This document shows, one piece after another, positions 1 through 6,035 of a DNA stretch of 6,035 nt. The position numbers and the translations under genes were made by a program. The notes beneath the pieces were generated by a model that searched no databases, was not told where the DNA came from, and saw nothing but the letters and a program-made list of their open reading frames with translations. This stretch comes from an uncultured Mycoplasmatota bacterium. GTDB lineage: Bacteria; Bacillota_I; Bacilli_A; RF39; UBA660. The number at the start of each line of letters is the position of its first letter. Within the stretch, counting starts at the first letter, position 1. Location: contig CAMGAM010000060.1 in the NCBI GenBank assembly GCA_946007485.1, positions 1 to 6,035 on the forward strand, given 5' to 3'.

Positions 1-660
1 TACTTTATTACCAGAGATATATGATTCTAAAACATCAGATGAATTTCTAACAAATATATTCATTTTAGAATTTGTTATTTCAGCCGATCCATCTGAAAAA
101 TATGAAACGGTTCCCCATGGATATGTTTTAGTTTCTTTTAAAGTGATATCTCTAGTAATAGCTTTACTGTTAGTAACTCCGGAACTATCAATACCATAAT
201 TACCATTTTCTAAGGGATTTATTCTGGTAATTAAATTACCATTTTTAGTTATTTTTAAGGCAGTACCATCACTATAAAATTTAATGACATAAGAGCCAGA
301 TTCAACAGTCTTAACAGTTAAGGCTTCACCAATTACTTTAAAGTCGCCACTATTTAGAAATTTATTTTTGGCTGTTTCTTCGGTAATTGGAGTTTTACCA
401 CCAGTTATATATTGATTAAAGTCACTTAAATTAGTATCTATAGATACAGCTGTGATAGTTGGTTCTTCACTTTTATACATATTTGATAAAAAGAGAAAAC
501 TACCAGTAATTAGAATAATTAAAGCTATAAGTAAAAGAATAGATAGAATATGGAACCGATGTTTACGCCAAAAAATTACTAGTGAAGATTGTTTTTCTTC
601 AAGAACAATTTCTGATTTTTTTTTGTTTAATTCGACGACTTCTATTTTTTTCTTCAACAT
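1..660 (-). CDS. Membrane-anchored extracellular protein with SDG(T/S)A repeats, 3' end outside window
   Basis: The frame is open from ATG at 660 to the window edge, giving 220 residues with no stop, so the C-terminus is missing. The start is supported by AGGA at 672-669, 8 bases upstream. Residues 1-36 are Lys/Glu-rich and cytoplasmic, including a basic WRKHR motif at 31-35. Residues 37-59 form one strongly hydrophobic helix, and the rest is polar and should lie outside the cell (N-in, C-out). I see no lipobox and no obvious cleavage site, so it is probably a signal anchor. The extracellular part carries two similar short units: FYSDGTALKIT (128-138) and YFSDGSAEIT (187-196), the second preceded by WGTVS. 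It sits 31 bp downstream of the SipW-type peptidase gene with no terminator between, so the two are probably co-transcribed. I recognise no named family. It could be a substrate or partner of that peptidase, but this is inference from position only. Confidence 0.85.
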   Translation of the reverse strand, partial: MLKKKIEVVELNKKKSEIVLEEKQSSLVIFWRKHRFHILSILLLIALIILITGSFLFLSNMYKSEEPTITAVSIDTNLSDFNQYITGGKTPITEETAKNKFLNSGDFKVIGEALTVKTVESGSYVIKFYSDGTALKITKNGNLITRINPLENGNYGIDSSGVTNSKAITRDITLKETKTYPWGTVSYFSDGSAEITNSKMNIFVRNSSDVLESYISGNKV

Positions 661-691
661 GGTATCATTCCTAACTATCTTTTCTTTTTTA

Positions 692-1348
692 TTATTCTTT
701 AATTAATTTAGTCTTTTGGCCAACTTTTTTAAGTAATTTCATAATGTCATATGACAAGATAACTAAACATGGAATAAGGACAACGATGATTAATCCACCT
801 TTACTTGACAAAATATCTTGAAGATATCCTAATTTTGGTATCTTGAGAATTACTTTTCCTAAAATATTATTATTAGGAACTAAAGCACTATCGGCGACAT
901 TGTTATTATCTCCTTGGGTCCGATATGAATAGTTTCCACTTGATTCATCATAATATTTATCAATGATACGATGAGTAACTGAGATACCTCCAAATCTTGG
1001 ATCTGGAGAAATGAAAGTAATTATATCTCCTATTTCTAATTCTTCTTCGGCTACCTTTTTGGTGACGACAATATCTTTTATCTGAATTGACGGAAGCATA
1101 CTACCAGATAAGACAACATAAGCATTAAATACTGGAGCAGTATAATCACCTTTCATAGCTCTTATTTTAATATCAGCAATATAAAGTAATAAAGTTCCAC
1201 CCAATAGCATTAGGAAGATAAAAATAGCATATGACATGACACTAACTATGTATCGAAAGATATTTTCTTTTTTCTTAACGACTTTTACTTTATAGTGTTT
1301 TACTCCAAAAATATTATTATTACTATCTAATTCAATGTTTGTAGACAT
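692..1348 (-). CDS. sipW: Signal peptidase I, SipW / SEC11 (ER-type) family
   Basis: A 218-residue membrane serine protease expected to remove signal peptides from exported proteins at the outer face of the membrane. Residues 1-29 are cytoplasmic, helix 1 spans about 31-59, the catalytic region about 70-175, and a second helix lies at about 185-202 with a basic tail. The box SGSMLPSI (81-88) gives nucleophile Ser83. VTHRI (124-128) places His126 where ordinary bacterial enzymes have Lys, and TQGDNN (144-149) gives Asp147, with Asp153 as a further conserved-type acid. The Ser-His-Asp set is the mark of the archaeal/ER/SipW branch; in Bacillus subtilis SipW matures TasA and TapA. The ATG at 1348 has GGGAG at 1360-1356 with a 7-base spacer. 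It is the first gene of an operon with the anchored protein ending at 1. No TasA or camelysin homologue is visible here, so substrates are unknown. The gene symbol is by family resemblance; orthology to B. subtilis sipW is not shown. Confidence 0.95.
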   Translation of the reverse strand: MSTNIELDSNNNIFGVKHYKVKVVKKKENIFRYIVSVMSYAIFIFLMLLGGTLLLYIADIKIRAMKGDYTAPVFNAYVVLSGSMLPSIQIKDIVVTKKVAEEELEIGDIITFISPDPRFGGISVTHRIIDKYYDESSGNYSYRTQGDNNNVADSALVPNNNILGKVILKIPKLGYLQDILSSKGGLIIVVLIPCLVILSYDIMKLLKKVGQKTKLIKE

Positions 1349-1376
1349 AAAAACACTCCCTTATTCTCTATTAAAT

Positions 1377-1405
1377 ATTATAATATAGTTTTTTTAAAAT
1401 TACAA
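1377..1405 (-). promoter_or_regulatory. Sigma-A-type promoter of the signal peptidase operon
   Basis: Reading the minus strand, a TTGTAA -35 box (1405-1400) and a perfect TATAAT -10 box (1382-1377) are separated by exactly 17 bases. The -10 lies 28 bases before the start codon, leaving room for a short leader that contains GGGAG. The spacer holds a run of seven A on this strand. The -35 box and the spacer fall inside the direct repeat that is also found at 3224-3300. Confidence 0.8.
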
Positions 1406-1459
1406 GATGATTAGAGAAAAAAGAGAGAAAATTTAAGAAACAATATGTTAATTTTTTTT
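1381..1459. repeat. Direct repeat copy A, upstream of the signal peptidase gene
   Basis: This stretch aligns in the same orientation with 3224-3300. Identical blocks include the first 17 bases (from TAATATAG), TTACAA, ATGAT, and TTTAAGAAAC. By eye there are about five substitutions and about four 1-2 base indels over the alignment. On the minus strand it contributes the -35 box and the A-rich spacer of the peptidase promoter, and a T/C-rich stretch upstream of them. It may be a duplicated regulatory region or one end of an inserted segment. The similarity is too long and too ordered to be only shared AT-richness. Confidence 0.8.
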
Positions 1460-1692
1460 AAAGAATTTTCTTTATTTTTATGAAATTTTTTATTTTTAAT
1501 CGTTCATATTAAAATCTGATTAATATTTTAGTAAAAAGGTATTTTTTATTATCATTTTTAACTTTTTTCAAATATTCATAAATATAGAAATTTTTTTAAA
1601 GTGTGCTTTTTTAGTATATAATAAGTGCGAAGATTTTTTTCATCTAATAATGTTTTATAACTAAATTTATTTTATATAATATCTACATGTTT
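1460..1692. other. AT-rich intergenic DNA, no gene seen
   Basis: Between the repeat copy and the 3' end of the broken SUKH-type gene I find no open frame of useful length on either strand, no RNA gene, and no clear terminator for that gene. The only local structure is around 1598-1640, where AAGTG-type motifs followed by T runs occur twice around a plus-strand TATAAT (1617-1622) that has no good -35 box. Confidence 0.6.
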
Positions 1693-2880
1693 TTATTTAT
1701 TAATATAACTACAAATCAATGTGGCTATAACTATTGCAATAGCTATAATTATAGCTATTTTATCTGAGTCTTTTTTATATTTAGGATTTATACTCTTATA
1801 TTTTTTTGCATTTTCTAATGTATTGCCTATTAGCACACCGTTGTTTTCATTCCTTATTTTTGAGAAAATCATATTGGCATTTATTTCATTTTTAATAAAT
1901 GCTATTATATCCTTTTTACCATTTTTTAAATATGCAATTACTGGAATACCGCCTAATCTATAAGATGACGAAATAACCATTCTTTGAAAAACTCTACCCG
2001 TTGTATTTGCTATAAAAGTCCATTCGATATCACTATATTTTGTTATTTTTATTGTTTTAGAATTTGATATTATATAATTATCTGTTAAATAAGTATCTAT
2101 TCCATCTAATTTTATTGCAGTTTCTACTTCTTTTTTTAATACATTTATATCATATTTTTTTAATGCATTATTTGACTTTATATAATTGATTATATTAATT
2201 ATTATAAAAATCAAAGTATATATTCCAAACACTCCTGCTAGTATTACTGATAAACTATCAGTAACTGGTATAAGTGCCACAGATATTATCGTTAAAATAA
2301 TACCAATTAAAATACAAATTAATACAAATTTGCCATTATATTTTAAGATCTTTTCAATATTTATATTTTTTGTATTATCTTGTGAAACAAATTTTGTTAA
2401 ATCAGTTTTTCCGTTAAAACTATTATTAAAATTTGGTATTGTTATTTCTTCATCGTAACATTTATTTAAAATTTCAAAAAATGCTGCTACACTATCGCAT
2501 ATTAATATGGGATTTTCTACATTTTAATGTGAAATATAATATACTTTTCCACTTTTTGAATGCCAATAATAGTTATCTCCATCCATATCCACCGCTAAAG
2601 GTATATATTCATTTGATATACATTCATTTTCTAAGACGCATTCATATTCTTTTTCAAAATTACAAGTTCCATATTTTAGTGGAATTATAAAATCCAAAAT
2701 AAATTTTCCTTCAATGCCATCCAATTTAAAAGTACATTCTTTTGTATTAGCAAAATTATGTTTTAAATAATATTCTCTTAAAATATTAGGAAATTTAATA
2801 TTCATCTTATTTTCTAATTCATCAATATACTCATTTGTAATATTTTTTTCCAATTCTTCACTTTAAATAAATTTAAACAT
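1693..2880 (-). pseudogene. SUKH (SMI1/KNR4)-like domain fused to a multi-pass membrane protein, broken by two in-frame TAA codons
   Basis: One minus-strand frame runs from ATG 2880 to TAA 1695-1693 (396 codons), interrupted only by TAA at codon 6 (2865-2863) and codon 119 (2526-2524). Residues 7-142 fit a SUKH domain: FPNILREYYLKHN near the N-terminus, IPLAVDMDGDNYYW-SGKVYYISH before the second stop, and NPILICDSVAAFFEIL directly after it, which is how a SUKH domain normally ends. Then come a polar linker (143-180), helices at about 185-204 and 212-233, a soluble stretch with YLTDNYIISNSKTIKITKYSDIEW resembling bacterial PH-like domains (weak call, and shown here broken: key part YIISNSKTIKI, then YSDIEW), and a last helix at about 374-391. 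SUKH proteins are known immunity proteins against polymorphic toxins and phage defence-linked nucleases. No frameshift is seen, so decay looks recent. Two separate products (TTG start at 2853 for the SUKH part; GTG at 2280 for the membrane part) are the alternative. Confidence 0.8.
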
Positions 2881-2889
2881 TTTAATTAA

Positions 2890-2894
2890 CACCT
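2890..2894 (-). promoter_or_regulatory. Ribosome binding site that places the start of the broken gene at 2880
   Basis: AGGTG on the minus strand lies 9 bases before ATG 2880. The downstream TTG at 2853, which would give an uninterrupted N-terminus, has no comparable motif at a suitable distance. This is why the first TAA (codon 6) is read as a nonsense change inside the gene and not as non-coding sequence before it. Confidence 0.65.
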
Positions 2895-2909
2895 AATTTT
2901 CTATTATTA

Positions 2910-2918
2910 ATTTTACCA
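2910..2918 (-). promoter_or_regulatory. Possible extended -10 promoter of the broken SUKH-type gene
   Basis: TGGTAAAAT on the minus strand fits an extended -10 element (TGn followed by TAAAAT) 30 bases before ATG 2880 and just upstream of the AGGTG ribosome binding site. No good -35 box is found 16-18 bases further up. In such AT-rich DNA this can occur by chance. Confidence 0.35.
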
Positions 2919-3223
2919 TAAATTTAATAAGTTTAATAGTTTGTTGATTTATTTTTATAAAACTACATAGTTTGATTTATTACTCAATCATAAAAAAACG
3001 AATATAAACAAAAAGTAATAGTATTAAAGTCTATCATAAATATAACTGTTTTTAGAATTCAAAAGAGATAAATACATTCCTAATATATTAGATATGATTT
3101 GCATGAATTATTTTGTTTTAGAATTGATTATGAAACAAACTTATATAATTATTTAAAGATTTTTGAATAATAAAGTAAGATTTCAAAGTTTTTTATATCT
3201 TACAGCTGTCAAATTTAAGATTG
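2919..3223. other. AT-rich intergenic DNA, no gene seen
   Basis: No coding region, RNA gene or repeat unit is supported here. The longest run without stops that reads like protein is a 36-codon plus-strand stretch (3046-3156) with no upstream ribosome binding site at its 5' end and dense stops before it. A small inverted element around CAGCTG (3203-3208, flanked by TCTTA and TAAGA) lies next to repeat copy B. Confidence 0.6.
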
Positions 3224-3300
3224 TAATATAGTTTTTTTAATTACAAAATGATGAGAAAAAAAGAGATAAAGTTTAAGAAACGATATGGTATTTTTTAAAA
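3224..3300. repeat. Direct repeat copy B, next to the terminator of the surface-protein gene
   Basis: This is the second copy of the element at 1381-1459, in the same orientation and about 1.84 kb away. It keeps the TTGTAA box (3246-3241 on the minus strand), but the -10 equivalent is TACAAT (3225-3220) and the spacer is only 15 bases because of a 2-base deletion, so its promoter should be weak or dead. Its outer end runs into the A tract (U tract in RNA) of the terminator at 3297-3346. Confidence 0.8.
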
Positions 3301-3346
3301 AAAAACCTATAAGATTTTATTTTTTAATAAGAATATCTTATAGGTT
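3297..3346 (-). terminator. Rho-independent terminator of the large surface-protein gene
   Basis: A perfect 12-bp inverted repeat, AACCTATAAGAT (3304-3315) and ATCTTATAGGTT (3335-3346), encloses a 19-base loop. On the minus strand the stem is followed by at least nine T residues. It starts 4 bases after the TAG stop at 3351. The loop is long for a terminator and the stem is AT-rich, but position and polarity fit well. It separates the surface-protein gene from everything downstream. Confidence 0.9.
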
Positions 3347-3350
3347 AGCT

Positions 3351-6035
3351 CTATCCGATAATGTATGGATCACTAATTGTACCAGTTCCCGTTATATTAA
3401 CAGATGATGATATATAGAATACTGGTCTTACAATGTATTGAGTAGTAACTGGACTACTTGAATCTGTTGCATAACCATTTGAACTTATCCTAATTGCATA
3501 CCAAACATTATTCATATTTCCTCTTCTAGCCATTGACCATTCAGAACTAGTAGCATAACTTGATGAATTTTGAGTAAATTGAATCCAACTAGAAGTACAT
3601 GAACCACTCGTATTACATGAAATTCCATTTCCTGGTGCCAAATAATAATCATGAAGTGACATTAAGCCAATCTTTGCGGTTAATGAATTATCACTAGTTT
3701 CATATGTATACATATCTGCTCCTGTATATGCCATATATGTTGAACCATATGCTTTATTATCATCTCTAAAATACCACGTTGCACTCGCTATTTTATCGCT
3801 CCACCCACTAGGTAAATATGTCGTATTAGTCAAAAATGAACTACCATTTAAATTTGAATATAACAAACTACTACTCCAAGCTACATATGAGGAACTACTA
3901 TTATGCCAAGCATAAGTATTTCCTCCTCCACCTCCAAGCGGTGTCTTCTTAATTACTTTAATTTGTCCATCTGAAGTAACTCCAATTATTCGATACATCC
4001 AATAATCAGGGCTTCCTGTACAAGTACTCTTACTACTAGTTCCAAAACAAATATAATTATTTGTAACAGCTGAAGCACTACCTTGGAATCTATACATTCC
4101 ACCTACTAAACTACTACTTAAATTAGCTATGCTTGCCCTATTGTTTACAAAATATGCACCATTCTTAGTTGTGCCAATTGTATACTGTTGATAATACCAT
4201 CCATACCCATTATCTGGGCTTTGACTTTGCTTATTACCAGCATTATCATATACGGTCGTATATACATACCAAGTTCCATCACTGTCCAAAGAAACATTAA
4301 AACTCGAAGTAGTTATAGAATTTTGACTTTTAGATTCTATCTTAGTTCCATCTTTATAAACATGTACATTCATATAGTTAAATCCACTGCCTCCTGAATC
4401 ACTTGCTGTCACAGTTACACTTTTAGTTGTTGTATAGGTTCCACCAGCTACACTATAACTAACTGTTGGTGTAGTCATATCTATTTTTGCAGTTTTTTTC
4501 AAAGATGAACCACAATTACCTGCATTATCGCATGCTCTAAAATATCTATAATATGTACCATTAGATCCCATATAATACATACTTTTACTATTATCATAAT
4601 TATAATCTTCCCAAGTACTATTATCGCTCGATATTTGATATTTAGCGACTCCACTTCCACTATCGGTAGATCCTGAAGGGCCTCTCTGAGAAGCATCATT
4701 TAGGCCAACTGATCTTACAGCATATACTCCTTTATTTGTCCAAGTATCATCTGTATAATCACTCCAATCACCAAAAACGAAACTCATTGTTGTTGGAGTT
4801 GTTGGTGGAGTTGTGTCTGACCAATGAGCATAATATGTTGTATCGCTTGATGGCGCTTTAGTAGTTGTCGTTATCTTAGTTCCACCACTCTCAGCTGTAT
4901 AAAATCCATTAAATGTATATCCTGAAACGCTCATCGTTGGCAAAGTTCCTAAAGCAGAACCAGATATTATTGATTGTACTACCTTCTTTTCAATTCTTAT
5001 GTTAGAAAATGTTTGTGTTTCCCCAGAAGTATTTACATCCAATCTTAGATAATATTCTCCACTGACAGTTGGAGTAAATGAATAATTTGTATTACTGGTC
5101 ATGTGATAATATGTATTATATGCTCCATCTAACATCAAGAAAACTTCTTGTTGACCACTACTTCCATAAGTGCCTGAAGTTGTACAATTAAAATAATATG
5201 TTTCATTTGCCTCTAAATACACTCTTGCATTAATAAATCCATAGCCATCATCTTTACTAGCAGTGACTGTTACCACTCCATTACTAACTGAATAAGTCAT
5301 ACGTTCACCAGTTCCATTACTAATATCATCTAATTTATAGATTAAATTTGATGAACTATAAGTAATATTTACAGATTTTATAGCAATTGATTTTGAAATA
5401 GCATCTGACAAATTTCCAGCTTTATCTTTAATTTTTACACACACATAATATGTTCCTTCTGATGATACAGTAAAATTGTATGATGAATTTGTTGATGATG
5501 TATATGTATAGTCAGTACAGCTTGAACTAGTACCCTTTGCATATTGATATTCACTTATTCCACTTTGAGGATCACTTGCAGATACTGTTGCCGTAATAAT
5601 TGCTCCACTACTAGACAACGATAATGTTCCTGTCGGAGCCGTATTATCAAATTTAAATGTCCCTGTCGATTTTTTTATTGTAGTATTACTATTTCCTAAA
5701 GTATCTTTTAAAGTTACTGGTTTTACCCATAAATAATAATCTCCTGTTAAACCAGAACCACTCGCTGTAAATGTCACTCCTGATGTCGTTCCTGCTGTAT
5801 AACTTGGATTTACTGTCGTATAACTACTTGGTTCTGTTGTGTTGCTAGTACTCCATCCATATTTTAAACTTGCACCACTTGCAAGTCCACTACTTGCATC
5901 TTTTATTGTTACTGTCACACTCTTTGTTTTCGTATATGTACTATCACTATTTGCACTTAAAGTAATTGTCGGAGCCTCTATATCATTTTGAATAGTTAAA
6001 TTACCAGAACTTACACCATCATTCGTATTATTCAT
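3351..6035 (-). CDS. Large modular surface protein with Ig-like modules and half an InlB-type repeat, 5' end outside window
   Basis: At least 894 residues are encoded, ending at TAG 3353-3351. The ATG at the very edge (6035) is probably internal, because no signal peptide or membrane helix follows and the sequence begins inside a Ser/Thr/Asn-rich repeat context. Four Ig-like modules begin at linkers of the D-x-x-x-P-T type (about residues 18, 130, 407, 519) and carry a closing (K/C/Y)D-x-x-GN motif (111-115, 204-208, 503-507, 597-601). Between modules 2 and 3 lie a jelly-roll or carbohydrate-binding-like region (about 225-350) and the C-terminal half of an InlB/Listeria-Bacteroides repeat (GTLPTMSVSGYTFNGFYT, then YYAHW at 401-405). 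Residues 621-894 form a Trp/Tyr-rich domain (DYWMYRIIG, SEWSMARRGN, final GTGTISDPYIIG) seen in surface proteins of gut Firmicutes, resembling DUF6273-type domains (uncertain). No LPXTG or C-terminal anchor is present, so attachment would depend on the unseen N-terminus. Likely role: adhesion or glycan binding (inference). Confidence 0.9.
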   Translation of the reverse strand: MNNTNDGVSSGNLTIQNDIEAPTITLSANSDSTYTKTKSVTVTIKDASSGLASGASLKYGWSTSNTTEPSSYTTVNPSYTAGTTSGVTFTASGSGLTGDYYLWVKPVTLKDTLGNSNTTIKKSTGTFKFDNTAPTGTLSLSSSGAIITATVSASDPQSGISEYQYAKGTSSSCTDYTYTSSTNSSYNFTVSSEGTYYVCVKIKDKAGNLSDAISKSIAIKSVNITYSSSNLIYKLDDISNGTGERMTYSVSNGVVTVTASKDDGYGFINARVYLEANETYYFNCTTSGTYGSSGQQEVFLMLDGAYNTYYHMTSNTNYSFTPTVSGEYYLRLDVNTSGETQTFSNIRIEKKVVQSIISGSALGTLPTMSVSGYTFNGFYTAESGGTKITTTTKAPSSDTTYYAHWSDTTPPTTPTTMSFVFGDWSDYTDDTWTNKGVYAVRSVGLNDASQRGPSGSTDSGSGVAKYQISSDNSTWEDYNYDNSKSMYYMGSNGTYYRYFRACDNAGNCGSSLKKTAKIDMTTPTVSYSVAGGTYTTTKSVTVTASDSGGSGFNYMNVHVYKDGTKIESKSQNSITTSSFNVSLDSDGTWYVYTTVYDNAGNKQSQSPDNGYGWYYQQYTIGTTKNGAYFVNNRASIANLSSSLVGGMYRFQGSASAVTNNYICFGTSSKSTCTGSPDYWMYRIIGVTSDGQIKVIKKTPLGGGGGNTYAWHNSSSSYVAWSSSLLYSNLNGSSFLTNTTYLPSGWSDKIASATWYFRDDNKAYGSTYMAYTGADMYTYETSDNSLTAKIGLMSLHDYYLAPGNGISCNTSGSCTSSWIQFTQNSSSYATSSEWSMARRGNMNNVWYAIRISSNGYATDSSSPVTTQYIVRPVFYISSSVNITGTGTISDPYIIG

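Noticed and set aside
1598..1640. Plus-strand TATAAT with AAGTG motifs, a possible antisense promoter into the broken gene
   Set aside because: The -35 position reads TTTTAA, a poor match, and no gene follows on the plus strand.
1721..2690. Plus-strand open frames opposite the broken gene
   Set aside because: They are antisense to the SUKH/membrane coding frame, low in complexity (Ile/Phe-rich) and without supporting signals.
2524..2853. Independent 109-residue SUKH gene starting at TTG 2853
   Set aside because: It would lack the normal end of the fold, which is encoded in frame after the stop, and the TTG has no good ribosome binding site, while ATG 2880 does.
1693..2880. Genome-wide reassignment of TAA to a sense codon
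   Set aside because: TAA ends the peptidase gene at 692 and the membrane frame at 1693, and no other gene in the window has an internal TAA.
3046..3156. 36-codon plus-strand open stretch (LFLEFKRDKYIPNILDM and onward)
   Set aside because: It reads like protein, but it has no start with a ribosome binding site at the 5' end, many stops before it and no recognisable family. It may be chance or a tiny gene remnant.
4188..4699. Other-frame open reading stretches inside the surface-protein gene
   Set aside because: They are shadows of the long coding frame, with no family resemblance.
6033..6035. ATG at the window edge as the true start of the surface protein
   Set aside because: No signal peptide or membrane helix follows, although the protein must be exported. 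No upstream sequence is available to judge, so it is treated as internal.

Overview
The window is low-GC DNA. The three intact or partial coding regions use TGG for Trp and have no internal stop codon of any kind, so the standard bacterial code applies. Gene style, base composition and protein types suggest an uncultured gut Bacilli/Mollicutes-like Firmicute; this placement is inference. Everything I can support as a gene lies on the minus strand, so gene order runs from high to low coordinates.

Region by region, in transcription order: (1) 6035-3351 is most of a large, secreted, modular surface protein. Its N-terminus lies outside the window. It has four Ig-like modules, a jelly-roll-like insert, half of an InlB-type repeat and a C-terminal domain. 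A strong intrinsic terminator (3346-3297) follows it. (2) 3300-3224 is one copy of a ~77 bp direct repeat. (3) 3223-2881 is AT-rich and holds only the probable promoter and ribosome binding site of the next gene. (4) 2880-1693 is one continuous reading frame for a SUKH (SMI1/KNR4)-like domain followed by two membrane helices, a soluble domain and a last membrane helix, broken by two in-frame TAA codons. It otherwise looks like two unrelated small ORFs. (5) 1692-1460 is empty AT-rich DNA. (6) 1459-1381 is the second repeat copy, which here forms the upstream part of a good promoter. (7) 1348-692 is a SipW/SEC11-type signal peptidase I with a Ser-His-Asp catalytic set. (8) 660-1 is a membrane-anchored extracellular protein, cut by the window edge, 31 bp downstream of the peptidase and almost certainly in its operon.

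The peptidase and its operon partner form a surface-export module, and the large adhesin-like protein upstream may belong to the same surface programme. The broken SUKH-membrane gene between them looks like accessory DNA: it is more AT-rich than the surface gene, is bracketed by the diverged repeat, and is decaying by point nonsense changes without frameshifts.
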